A stretch of DNA of 64,000 nt from positions 62,001-126,000 of the forward strand of contig OZ287694.1 of the NCBI GenBank assembly GCA_965649825.1, in the 5' to 3' direction. Origin of the DNA: Penicillus capitatus (lineage: Eukaryota > Chlorophyta). Position numbers and translations under genes: made by a program. This document shows, one piece after another, positions 1 to 10,663 of this stretch. Position 1 is the first letter of the stretch. The number at the start of each line of letters is the position of its first letter. Under the pieces are notes generated by a model. The model saw only the letters and a list, made by a program, of their open reading frames with translations, was not told the DNA's origin and made no database searches.

Positions 1-775
1 AGTGGACAGGTGCACGACCTTGAGATGCGAGAGGACAATTTTGGGAAGATTCCGGTGCAGTGGCGGGTGAAGTACTTGGCAATAGATGGGCTTCTCTTGA
101 TTCGCCAGGACAAAGGTCGAATGCTCACGATAGCCAAAATCCAGAAAGAAGTGCACTGCTGGCGACATCCCTTTCCCATCCACCTGACCAACGACACCAC
201 AGCTGAGACAGATCCGTGTATTCAACTGACGCGCATGCACCTCCAGGAGGCGAAATTCGATGTAGTCGACGATGACCTTGGCCGAAGCGAAGGTATCTTC
301 GAAGATTATCTTCAGTACTTGGCCACAGCAGACATTCATTCCTGATCCCATCCCATCACACCAACCGTAGGAAGGGGATGGACCTCACCGATCATTCTCT
401 GAACAACGGATTCGAGGACAGAGCCGAGCAAAGGGTGCGGTTTCTGAAGGGCAGTCGATGGATCAGAGGACAGGGGTGTGTTTCGTGGATCACTTCGCCG
501 AGGAGGTCCTTTTCGGTGGGGCCTGCCCATTTTGCCTCTTCTGCCATCAATGCTTCCTGCATCTCTTTTTCCAAATCGACAGGCTGGGGGCGGTTCGCCG
601 CCTGACGATCACGACGACGGACACGTCGACGACGCGCTGTCGTCGGTCTGTCGTCCCCTGCATCAGCAGCGCGGACCACCACGACCGGACGGCGTCTTCG
701 GTGACCCTCTGTCACCTGAACGCGTCTATTGCTCATAACAAGCGACGGCATCGCCGACCGTCGAACGCAGTGCAT
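1..775 (-). CDS. Unidentified protein, partial (C-terminal end beyond left edge)
   Basis: Three exons join cleanly on the minus strand. The first runs from ATG at 775 and has a basic, Arg-rich leader that could be an organelle transit peptide, followed by an acidic helix (DLEKEMQEALMAEEAKW). GT-AG introns at 444-493 and 342-388 keep the frame open, and the last exon stays open to position 1, so the gene is cut by the window edge. The visible part of about 210 residues contains a Cys pair (NVCCGQV) and later CLSCG. I do not recognise a family. The plus strand of 10-345 is also open, but it has no splice partners, so I prefer the minus reading. The gene is transcribed divergently from the SDR/CIA30 gene. 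Confidence 0.45.
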
Positions 776-940
776 CACGTTGTGAGCGTGCGTGCGTTCG
801 GAAGGTGACCAAAACGGTGCGCGCACCGAATTCGATATCTGCGGTATGGAGTGTCGGTTTGCTCTCGGCGTGGACCGTCTCTCTTCTCTTAGACGTGCGT
901 GCGTCCCTCGCCTGCCTCGCCCACGAATGCCGTCGTTGTG

Positions 941-2791
941 ATGACAGGGTCGGTGTTTGGCCCGAGTCGTTCAGCACGTCCTCGCACTGTGCGTACGTTT
1001 GCAGCAGAAGGTAGCGAAAACGCAGTCCATCTTCGTCGCCGGCATCTTGTATTCGGTCTCTCTGTTCTCAAGGGTCACGTCAGCCGTGGGAGTTCGGTCG
1101 GTTTCTGAAGACGGTGTTATTCTTCAACGATCCTCTGCAGAGCCTTCTCAAGAACTTCACCAAACCGGCAGAAAAGCCATCGGCGCCAGCAGTCGTTGAA
1201 GAACGCTCGGGTGGAATCACAAAAGTATTCGGGCCCATGGAATCACCGTCCTCTCCGATCGTCCTGTTCGGTATACCCAGATCGACGGCATCGATCCACA
1301 TGTCTGCCAAATGTGTGTCTTCTTAGGCAGCGAGTCTGAAATTGGAAGATGTATGCTGGAAGGGATGATGAAGAAAGGAATGTCTGTTCGTGCCGTTGTC
1401 GCCAATGCTCAGCAGTCTCAGTCCGATCTCGTACACACATACCCCTCTTTCCCTGTATAGCGCTGGCGACAATGTTCCGCTTCAGGGGAATCTTGTACAC
1501 GATCCAGCCAGCATCCTGGATCTGGTCGAATGGAATAGAGGGATGCCCATGCCTCCAGCTGTTGCACGTCCAAAAGCCATTGCCGTCTGCGGTGCACTTG
1601 CTCCCTATGCAAAGTGCGCCGCCTCAGATCACGGGAGACCTTGTTTGGTAAATGGATGACCAGGATTGTGCAGAGCATGGTTCGGCCTGGCAAGGATGTC
1701 TACAATCCTTCTGAAGGCATCGAGCACATGACATGGGGACCGTTAGATGATGTGGTCATGGGCGGCTGTTCTCAAAGCTCACTGACCGTTCAGCAAGGGA
1801 AAGGCAACACAGCAGAGTACGCAGCAGTATTCAGGTGATCTCACACCTTTGCCAGATAGGGCAGAGCAGACAGACGTCCTGCATTGCTGTCAGCGGCAAC
1901 ATTACCTCTGCAAACAACGGCGGATTTGCATCTGTGCGAACAAAGAATCTGGAGCCGCCGCTGGATCTGAAAGAGTACGATGGACTGAAACTGAGAGTCC
2001 GAGGAGATGGTCAGCGCTACAAGTTCATGTTGAGAACCACTGAGAACTGGGACAGCATCAGCTTCTGCCAGTCAGCTCTCGATCCCTCTCCCTTTCGAAA
2101 GACGCTTCTCTTTTAGGAGCTTTGATACGAAAGAGGGGTGGCAGGATATCGCACTGCCCTTCAAGGATTTCTTTCCTGTTTTCCGTGCCAAATCTGTCAA
2201 TCCAGCGCCGTCGCTGAATCTGGATCGCATCAGGTCATCTCTTTCGTATGCTATGGGGATTGTTTTGTGAATACCACACCTGTGCAGTTCTCTGCAGATC
2301 ATGCTCTCGAAATTCGAGTACGATGGCAAACTGAATCCCGCCGTCAAAATGGGCCGATTCGAACTGCCCATCGAAAGCATCACGACCTTCGTCGATGAGG
2401 CCAAGGTACCCCATCGCACTCTTAACCCAAACACCTCACTGGTTTCTCGCATGAAAGGCTCCTCGAGTGTTGTGCATCGGAGAAGGAGGAGGAGACGAAG
2501 AAAACTCGCTCAAGAATATGACGGATCAGTGCTGCATCATCCACATCGATGCGGAACAGGAGGTAAAAAGAAGAAAGAAGCTCTCTCGATGAGCATTTGG
2601 ACGAATCAGGGAAGGACGGCGTTTCTTTTTGTACTCAGGTGCCGATGCAAGGCTCGACATTGGTGGCATTCGGTATGGCGTGCTTGACGGCAGAGGGGGC
2701 AGCTAAGGCAACGTTTAAGGAGAAGAAGCGCAGCATTCCAACGGAGAATCTCACATTTGATGCACTCGCTGAGAACTTCAGCAGAGAATGA
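941..2791 (+). CDS. SDR-like / CIA30-domain protein, HCF173-like
   Basis: At least seven exons join in frame. From 1084 the protein reads WEFGRFLKTVLFFNDP, a motif typical of plant HCF173 N-termini. It continues into an NAD(P)-binding start (PIVLFGGSESEIGR, across the intron 1271-1326) and then, across the intron 1415-1460, into further Rossmann-like sequence (GDNVPLQGNLVHDPASILDLVEW). A CIA30 domain follows: WGPLDDVVMGG, NNGGFASVRT, YDGLKLRVRGDGQRYKF, then WQDIALPFKDFFPVFRA and GRFELPIESI. HCF173-type proteins insert a CIA30 domain into an atypical SDR fold and act in the plastid, in translation of the psbA mRNA. Here the C-terminal part after CIA30 is short and ends at 2791. The start is unresolved; ATG 941 gives a Ser/Arg-rich leader but does not splice in phase to exon 1084, so the true first exon may differ. 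Confidence 0.7.
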
Positions 2792-3153
2792 ACCTCCCTC
2801 TGTATCATCATCTTTGAAAGGAGACAGATGATATCTCTTAACTCGAACAGACAGCACAGCTGACACCGTTTTGTTTTGTAAGTCCTCTTTTACTTTGGCG
2901 CAGCTCTCTTGGACGTACCTACTGGAACAATATACGTTGCCGCTATCCCCATCAGTGCAAATCTACACGTTCATCCCTCAGGCCAACGCGCTGTCTTTGC
3001 GAGGAGAGCAATACATGAGTGAACTCAGCAGTTGCTTGTAGTCGGCCGTGTCTGTCCTCATGTTTGCAAAGGCGACCGCCACGCAGAAAACCGAGAACCA
3101 CGCAGCGACCTTCATCTGATGCCATCCACTCAGATGTCACACTTCGAAACAGG
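2792..3153. other. Spacer with ambiguous short open frames
   Basis: About 360 nt between the SDR/CIA30 gene and the small membrane protein. The minus strand has a 45-codon frame (2978-3115) starting with a signal-peptide-like stretch (MKVAAWFSVFCVAVAFA). The plus strand has a good splice pair (GTAAGT at 2879 to CAG near 2904) followed by an open stretch. Neither is supported by a second exon or a recognisable family. Confidence 0.3.
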
Positions 3154-3474
3154 TCACTCTTCTGGGTCTACCTTCACAATGAGCGCAATCATACCGAAGA
3201 TGAGAGCAAAGAACATCATTGGGTCTTGGGGCTGCGTATCTGGATCCACCACCGGCCTTTCATACTTCCTCGCCTCGGCAGGACGCCGCGGGTCGCTCTG
3301 CACCTGCCACCGCCGCCGAACGCCTTCGCCTCAACGACTGCGAACGAACATACTCTGATGGGTCGACTCGAACTGCCACTCGATTCGGCGCTGCGCATCG
3401 TGCAGAGACGCCAGCCACTCTCGAACGAAGTTTGATGATGGGTTGGTTATACACAACGGCACAATGGTGTTCAT
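3154..3474 (-). CDS. Small single-pass membrane protein, unknown
   Basis: ATG at 3474 opens a complete protein of about 95 residues with one 30-nt intron (3324-3353); removing it avoids an in-frame stop and joins ESTHQ to SVRRRWQVQS. The N-terminal two thirds is polar and basic. The C-terminus has one hydrophobic span (MMFFALIFGMIALIVK) followed by five residues and the stop, so it could be a tail-anchored or small inner-membrane protein. I recognise no family. It sits between two genes for plastid functions, but nothing in the sequence ties it to the plastid. Confidence 0.5.
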
Positions 3475-3595
3475 TTTCTGGCACAAATAAATAAATTGTC
3501 ATGTCTCTTGCTGTTCCCATCCTCATGCCGCTGAGCAACCCGTTTAAATGTCTTCTCGTCACATCTACTAAACCCACGCTGCCGTCTTCTTCTAT

Positions 3596-5222
3596 TTACT
3601 GTGTTCGATTTTGCAGATTGATGATCTTCCGCTCTCCGATGTTGGCAAAGGGCGCCTCGATTATGTCTCCTCGAGCCAGACCGGGAGGAATCAACATCGT
3701 CCCTCCGTACAAACCAGTGTAGTCTCTTTCCATTTCGCTCAGTACATCTTCTAAACTCCGGACCTCAACCCGCACCGAACCTGCCAAGGCCACACGCTTG
3801 TCTTTCGGATAACGAGGGGCCGAGACTTGAAATGCTATCTGGAAGCTCTTGCACCCTCTTAGAAATTCGCCTGGCTTTTGCTTCGGCCTTTGCGGCAAGA
3901 GAAATCCACTTCTCTGCGTCATCCCCTTCCTGCTGCTTTGCCTGAACAACAGCACGCGGCATTCAAAGAGTGACCACTTGCGAAAAGAGTGATGCGCACA
4001 CATACCATGAATCGTGCCTCCTGAGCTTCTCCTTTGAGATCCTCCATCTCATCACACAATGTCGTCCGTTCTCTCTCCAGTTTTTTCCGCGTCGCCGAGT
4101 CGACAGCACAGTCCAGGTCTTCTTTAGAGAAAAACAGAGGGCGTAATCGTTGACCTCCCTGAAAACCGTCAAATCCAATCCATCGCTCAAGAGCAAAGAT
4201 CAAGGAGCGGATACCGCATTCAATCCGTCTACGTGAAAGACTGGTACACCTGTAAAGCAACTGTGCTTGAATCCATTCTGCTTCATCACCTGTACATAAG
4301 ACCACGATGGGACAGTCACTCTTTAAAGTACTGAAGGTCACACTTGAAGTGCATGGCTGATCTGATCTGGCTCCGGAACAAATCTGTAGATCACATGCTG
4401 CGCAGCAACAGTCACATCACTGTACAGATCCAGAAGATCAACAGAAGCGCGTTCGCACTTTTAAGTAGTTTTGCTCTTTATTAGAGAACATTTCGTAAAG
4501 ACTTCCCAGATCCAAACTAATCACTTGTAGGTCATTTGCCGTCTCTGGCACATCTTCCTTGACCTTCTCGGCAAAAGCGCCGCCACAATCGCGTGCGCCG
4601 CCACACTTTTCGATCTCACTTTTGTCAAGAGCTGTCGGGCACCTGACGCAGCCATAAAAAGAAGTCCAATCGGCTTCTCCATATCTTCATCTTGACTCTC
4701 CTGCACACAAACAACATTCACAGCAACTGCGATCCATCAAGGACAGCATCTCACATATGGCTTTATGTAAATAAGCTTTCCGTTCTTCCTGGTAACCAGA
4801 TAAACTGGCACGTGTGAGACCCGTCTCTTGATCTCAGCTTGATGCGGCGTCAAGCTAGCGATGGCTGTTGGCGTCGTCCATTTGCGCGAGAGAGCCTAAG
4901 GGATGAACACGGGTTTCGTTATTCGAATCGGAAATGGACGTTTGGGTGGCCGCACAGCAAAGACGTGTCGTGTTGTTGTTGGCGGATGCAATAGCGACAA
5001 ATGTTTCCCGACGCCGTTTTCAAATCCGTGTCGGATACGCGATAAAAAGACGCCAACGCGGTGTTCTGTTTGGCTCCAGTTGTGTACGATGTGGCGACGC
5101 AACTGACGAACGCCGTCGACAACGCGTTCGATAGGAGAGTCCACCGTCGGAGCGGGACGGCGAACAATTTCCACCTCCTGAACTCGAAAGACGCGGCCTC
5201 CAACACGCTTCTTACACTTCAT
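3596..5222 (-). CDS. Tic22-like plastid protein import factor (copy 1)
   Basis: Exons from ATG 5222 encode a basic N-terminal region and then two consecutive Tic22-type halves. Half one reads VPVYLVTRKNGKLIYI, EKPIGLLFMAASGARQLL, LQVISLDLGSLYEMF and VIYRFVPEPDQISHAL. Half two reads GVPVFHVDGLNA, RPLFFSKEDLDCAV and SVRVEVRSLEDVLSEME. This alternation of 'PV-phi', 'FF-x-x-DA' and 'phi-RF-phi-PD' blocks is how I know the Tic22 family, chaperone-like proteins of the plastid intermembrane space that help pre-proteins between the outer and inner translocons. Introns are short; one (4398-4458) carries the GTCACATCAC motif, and the first may be only 15 nt (4896-4910). The C-terminal exon junctions near 3790-3870 are not certain. 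A second, more acidic copy lies at 21865-23954. Confidence 0.6.
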
Positions 5223-5296
5223 ATTTAAAACGGGAAATGACGAAACGGTCACTTCAAAAAAGGGTCGTCTTCTCAACGACGCGGCGCCGTTGTGCT

Positions 5297-7110
5297 TCAC
5301 ATCGTCAGCTGCTCGGGATGTTCGATCACACTCTTGAGCGACTGCAGAAATTCTGCTGCCTGTGCTCCATAGACGATTCGATGATCGCAGGTCAGATTAA
5401 CTTGCATGATCTTTTTGACACCGATCAGACCATCTTTGGTCGCCACCACTTTGGGCAAGCTGCCGCCAATGGCCAAGATTCCGGCAGTGCCCATCGGCAG
5501 AATGGCATCGAAGTTGTCGACACCGTACATACCGAGATTGGAGATGGTAAACGTGCCGCTCGTGTATTCCGCAGGGGTCAGTTTCTTCACTCGAGCTCTC
5601 TTAACAAGATCCGCCCATTCCCTGAAAGCAAAGGATCGATAAGCCTCTCCTCGCGCGTATCTGTCGCCGGGCAGACCTGGACATGGTGTAGATGTCTTTG
5701 GAATCGGCATCGCTGAGAACAGGAGTGATGAGACCTCCACCTGCCATCGTCACAGCAATGGCAACATTCACATGTTCATTGTAGGTGATGCCGTCGGCAC
5801 CAGAGGTGCATTCTGCAGATAGGGGAATGGGGATCGTGGGCAGGGCGCTGCGTGTGTCTTACGTGCGAAGAGGACTGGATGCTTGGCCAGGGCGACGCCA
5901 CATGCTTTGGCCAACAGTGCCGTCATGGTCACTCCTTTTGGCTTCAGCTGTTTGTAAAGGACATCGAACGCATCGGTTTCGATGCTGCAGGCGACCCGGA
6001 ACTCCGGAACCTGATATCCACACAGATCGTTTACCTCTGTTCCCTGCCAGATGTCTATCTCACCGCGAGACTGTCAATCATGCCTTTGGCAACAGCAGCC
6101 TCGAGAGGATTAAAAGGCACCGTTGTTCCCAACAGCTCCGAAACCCTGGTGCCTTCAACAGCAGGTGCTGTCTTCTGAGGGGATGGGGTTACTGGAGCGA
6201 GACCAGACTCGGCGGCTCCAGATGGCTTAAGCGGCGCCACGGAATGTGGCGGCGCCGCAACCTTCCCTACACCATGCTCAGTACTCCACGAAGGTGACGG
6301 CGTTCGGTCTTCGATCACTCTTTACCTGATGCAGCGTTCTCAACGTCCGCCGCTGTGATGCGACCTGCCGGACCAGATCCTGCAACTGTCTTCAGATCCA
6401 CCTAAGGATGGCGGCCTGGATGTGGATGACCAACACAGTAATCCCTGTCACTCACTTTCAATTCCTTGGCAAGTTTCTTTGCGTAAGGCGTCGCAATGAT
6501 GCGGCCATCGGAACGAGGAACCGGCACAGCAACTGGCGGCGGTGGCGGCGGTGGCGGCGGGGCCACAGGAATCGGTGTCGAGCTCTCCGGCGCTGCCGCT
6601 GGAGCAGGCGGTAGTTTAGCCTCCTCAACCTTCTGGAAGCAGATCAAGATACAGATACTGACAGATCAAGTGAGATCTCACTGTTTCTGCCGCTGCCTGC
6701 GCGACAGGGACAGCTGTTCCATTCGATGCAGCACCATCCCCTTTGTTCTGCGCCTCTGCGACATCCGCTTCGCTGTCCGCAAGATAAGCAATCGGTGCGC
6801 CCACGCCCGCAACGCCTCCCTCCTCAACCACTATCTTCCCGAGGATACCATCGTTGAAAGACTCGACGTCCATGTCTGCCTTATCCGACTCCACGACAAC
6901 GATCGGCTCTCCCTTCGCGACCTTTTCTCCTTCAGTCTTGAGCCACGACACGATCTTGCCTTCCGTCATCGTCGAGCTGAGTGCAGGCATGAAGACTTCT
7001 TTGACGGCGCAAAGAGGGACCATTCGCATTGAGCGTCGCGGTGGAGAGCATCGTATTCGGTGTGTCGTGATCGACGAGACGAGTGGAGAAGAGAGAGACA
7101 AGAAATACAT
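5297..7110 (-). CDS. Plastid-type pyruvate dehydrogenase E2 (dihydrolipoamide acetyltransferase)
   Basis: This is the acetyltransferase core subunit of the pyruvate dehydrogenase complex, which makes acetyl-CoA. The N-terminal exon has a lipoyl domain (MPALSSTMTEGKIVSWL; lipoyl-lysine in VVVESDKADMDVE), a Pro-rich linker with a run of nine prolines, an E3-binding domain (ATPYAKKLAKELKV, then AGSGPAGRITAADVE), and the 2-oxoacid transferase catalytic domain ending in CDHRIVYGAQAAEFLQSL. The YGA after DHR replaces the DGA of mitochondrial E2 and is typical of plastid E2, as is the lipoyl sequence. At least five introns lie between about 5600 and 6660. The leader from ATG 7110 starts with a hydrophobic stretch (MYFLSLSSPLVSSI) followed by Arg-rich sequence, compatible with plastid targeting, possibly bipartite. 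It lies 74 nt upstream of the Tic22-like gene on the same strand. Confidence 0.9.
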
Positions 7111-7276
7111 GCTTGCTCACAAAATGTACCACACACACCATTAGCGTCATGTCAAACGACGTATGAATAAGATAATGATATCATGTTTGATCTTGATTGC
7201 TATAGAGTGGCATAGGATTGAGCTGTTTCTTGACTTGCTTTTGTATGAACGTATGCATGTGTGTGTTTGTGTTCGC

Positions 7277-7915
7277 CTATGTTTCGCAGAGAGCGACGGC
7301 TTCGCCGACAGCTTCACCCGAAATTCGCACGCCGACATTTCCAAATGAATACTGATGGAATGGATCGCGAATGACAGCAGAGATCACTCTGGACAGACAA
7401 TCACTGCCTCTCTCATACGCTGCTGCCACAACATTGGCACGAATCCAGCCCCAAGCAAAGCCAAAATCACCCTCTGTCGAAAAGCAAATGTAAAAGAGAT
7501 GGACGGTTAGAGAAGACAACGCGGCATACCCTCGCATTCGGGTTCGCCGAAAAAGTTAATGAAGCCTTCAGAGGTTGCATAGTCTCCAAACTGCTCTGTA
7601 TTCGATAATCCAAATTCGTACTGCTTGACGAAACAGGCGTTGCCCGTCCCGACAACCTTGATTTTGAACCAGCCGCACATTCTGGTGACCGAACCCGAAG
7701 TGGCATTCTCTGCGAGCATAAAATGACCATGGATGCACATGTGGAGACAGGAGCCTCTTGCCTAAAGGTTCGACTGTGTTGTTCTCTTTCTCATTTTTTC
7801 TGCGAAGAACCCAGTCAGTGACTTTCTCCCGCGCCTCTCGGAAGTTGAAATCGAGCGCAGTGGTGGGTGCTGCGACGAGAACGATGAACAGGAGCGCGGC
7901 ACAAGCTGTCTTCAT
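7277..7915 (-). CDS. Small secreted protein, local family member A
   Basis: Three exons. Exon 1 (ATG 7915) gives a clear signal peptide, MKTACAALLFIVLVAAPTTA, then a short charged region with an N-glycosylation site. Exon 2 holds the first conserved block (MCGWFKIKVVGTGNACFVKQ ... FGEPECEG). Exon 3 holds the second (GWIRANVVAAAYERGSDCLS ... GEAVGEAVALCET, stop at 7277). The exon 2/3 intron is phase 1 in every family member. Paralogues B, C, D and E share the layout and conserved Cys residues (one in VGTGxxC, one in PEC, one in the exon 3 helix, one near the C-terminus). The function is unknown; a disulfide-bonded extracellular or lumenal protein is likely. Confidence 0.75.
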
Positions 7916-8390
7916 CAAAGCGCGTTTCGATTTGTGGCTCGAAGTGAAAAATACACAGAACGAACAAACAATATCAATCCGCTGACGGGGTCTGTCTCCT
8001 TATAACCAACATCGACATGTCTTGTCACGTGACGCAACCGAAGTGACCGACAGCAGCAAGCTGTGCTGCCTATCTGCTGGTGGGAACTTACTCAGGAGAA
8101 GGCTCTGAATTCAGAAACATCCCATGCGTCAGCATTTCTGCAAGGATGGCAGAGAACCGAAGATATCTTCTGCAGACATTCGCATCGGTGGCCAGTCATG
8201 CTGTTTCAGAACAATGACCTCGACGACGATCAGTATTGCCTGCCAAAGACGCGCGACAATGGAGATGATTTCTATGCAAGGTTCTCTGCGACACCGCCAC
8301 TTAAAGCAAACGTGTTAAGCGGAGCACTCTTTGGTGCATTTCACCCCCTTAATGTACGACGCACAGCTGAGATTGAGCAAATAAAAAACA
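7916..8390. other. Intergenic spacer between secreted genes A and B
   Basis: No convincing gene. It should hold the promoter of gene A; a TATAA-like element (minus strand, around 7999-8004) lies about 85 nt upstream of its ATG. The plus-strand open frames here lack homology or splice support. Confidence 0.4.
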
Positions 8391-9074
8391 TCAGATTTGT
8401 GTGATGCGGCTGCCCGTTTCGCACAGCGCCAGTGCTTCGCCCTCAGATTCGCCAGTGGTTTTCACACTCACGTCGCCGATCGAAAAGAAGTGGTGTGGAT
8501 CCTGGACGACCGATGAGATCACACGAGAGAGACAATCCTGTCCCTTTTCATAGGCTGCTGCCACCACATTGGCTCGAATCAGTCCAAAAGCGAGACCGAC
8601 AGCACCAACTACGTGCAGACGGAGAGAGACTCTTCAAGGCATCATGACGTAAGGATGATGGACGGACCTTTGCATTCCGGGTAACCATAGACTTTGGCAA
8701 ATGCCTCTGTCGAAGCGAATTCGCCAGACTCGTGCAAATGGGTGAAAGCGTGCTCGTCCTCAAATTCGTAGCACGCTTTACCGGTGCCCACGACTTTAAC
8801 AATGAGCCATTCGTGGAAAGTCGATACGGAGAACGAACAGCTTGGTTTTGGAAGATCTACGCGAAGGCCGGCAACTTGTCGTTGTCGTCGCGGAATCGAA
8901 AGACAGACCTTCCACATGTTTTTCGATGTCCTCAAACACTTCGTGTACTTTCTCCAAGGAGTTATGTTCGCCGTGCACGTCTTCCTGAACCGTTTCTTTC
9001 ACGGTCTCCTCGACCGCGCACGACACGCAGCAAAGACCGACAACGACAAAACAAGCAACTTTCATGAAGTCCAT
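8391..9074 (-). CDS. Small secreted protein, local family member B
   Basis: ATG at 9074 (a second in-frame ATG lies at 9065) starts a signal peptide, MDFMKVACFVVVGLCCVSCA, followed by a Glu/Val/His-rich acidic segment that looks helical. Exon 2 carries EWLIVKVVGTGKACYEF and ends ASTEAFAKVYGYPECKG; exon 3 carries GLIRANVVAAAYEKGQDCLS and ends GEALALCETGSRITQI at stop 8391, a few residues longer than its paralogues. Same three-exon architecture and phase 1 intron as genes A, C, D and E. Unknown function. Confidence 0.7.
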
Positions 9075-10010
9075 GGCAGCCAGCGTCAGTGGTTGCGAAT
9101 CCGTGCTGCGTTTAAATGTGGTACGGAGCTGTCTCTGTCTGACGCAAGCTAAAGAAAGCATCTACCCTGCAGGTTGAGTAGAGCACATCCTCTGCCGTTT
9201 TCGTCCACAACGGATCCAACGTGCAGCTGAGAAAGACACATGGCTAGGCGGCTTGTTCTCTACACTATGCTGCGCAGACAAATGGCAAGCGCCTTTGGAG
9301 CCGCCCGCGATTAGACTTGCTGTCGGAAGGGTCTGTCGAAAATGACACCTGAACGACGACGGCCCTTCAGCAAAAGACGCTTGCATTACGAAGCTGCTTG
9401 CCGTCGAGCAACTTTGCGCAATGATGCCACAGCATTCGTCAAATGCATCGAGTTCAGGCCCGATGGCTGCGGCAGCATCTAGGTTCTTTGTTTGGGCCTC
9501 GATTTTCTTGGCGAAGAGATGGGAGATCTCTGTTTAGACCGTCATGAGCAGATAACACATCTCCTCCTCAATCGCAAATGCCTGTGCCTCGTTCTCTGCA
9601 TCTATTGGATCATCATTCAATACGGCAATTGGTTGCATGCTCGTGGTTCATTATCGGACAATGGCGCTCGCTGCATGACCCGTGGGACAGCATGACCTGT
9701 GCTTCGCAGTTAACGTTGTGCGTTTCGTCTCCTTTCACGCTGGCATAATGCTTCGCGTCAAAACATGGGACTTTAGACTCTGTTACAGTTTCAGAGCAAT
9801 GCCGCCTTTACAATGAATGGGCCTCCTATTAGAGGACACATTACAATGGGCCTTTGCATATGTTCCCACATTCGATGAATGCATCCATCGAACAAAGATG
9901 TCTTTTAGAGTACACAGATAAACAGGACTTCGTATATGTCCTTATATTTTCTCATTGGACGATCAGAAATGGATGACAGAACGAAATATCGTACATGTTT
10001 TTGGTCCATT
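9075..10010. other. Intergenic region between secreted genes B and C
   Basis: About 0.94 kb with no gene I can support. Open frames are short and show no family motif or splice pairing. AT content rises towards 9800-9960. Confidence 0.4.
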
Positions 10011-10663
10011 TCACGAATCACAGAGTATCATTGCTTCGGCGACGTATTCACCAGAAGTTGTCACATTCACGTCACCACTTGAAAATACATGCAAGGGGTC
10101 AGTGATGACCGATGCTATCACACGAGATAGGCATTCAGGTCCCTCTTGATAGGCAGCGGCAGCCACATTGGCACGAATCTTCCCGAAGGATAGGCCAATA
10201 TCTCCGACTTGATGAACACAAAAATACGTTGACAGGATCATCACTTATCAGAGATGCAAACCTTCGCAGTCCGCATAGCCATAAAGATCGGCAGAGGCAT
10301 CTGTTGAGGCTGACTGACCGACCTCTCGATTGGTGATCGATTCAAAGCGAAACTCTTTGATGTAGCATGCCTGGCCAGTGCCTAAGGCGATGATGAAGAG
10401 CCAGCCGTCATAGACCGTCTCAGAGAAAGGCCCGTCAACGGATTCAGGCACTACTAAAGCATAACGTATTACTCAAGCAACGAAGCGAAGAGGAAGGTAC
10501 AAGCGCTTTCTTCGACTTCGGTGTCTGGTTCGACTTTGTCTCCGTCGGGAGAGGCATTCGTGTCGTTGCGCGTTTTGTTGAAGAATTTTCTTCCAAAATC
10601 GAATGCGTGTGAAACGGAAAAGAGAATTGCCAAAAGAAGCAACGCCGTTTTCACTTGCGCCAT
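10011..10663 (-). CDS. Small secreted protein, local family member C
   Basis: ATG at 10663 starts the signal peptide MAQVKTALLLLAILFSVSHA, followed by a polar segment with two potential N-glycosylation sites. Exon 2 reads DGWLFIIALGTGQACYIKEF and ends DLYGYADCEG. Exon 3 reads GKIRANVAAAAYQEGPECLS ... GEYVAEAMILCDS with stop at 10011. It is the most divergent of the intact array members (ALGTG replaces VVGTG), but all family Cys positions and the exon boundaries are kept. Confidence 0.7.

Noticed and set aside
2870-3120. Either a plus-strand extra exon after GTAAGT (2879) or a minus-strand 45-residue secreted peptide
   Set aside because: Both readings are plausible on their own, overlap each other, and lack a second supporting exon, so neither was called.
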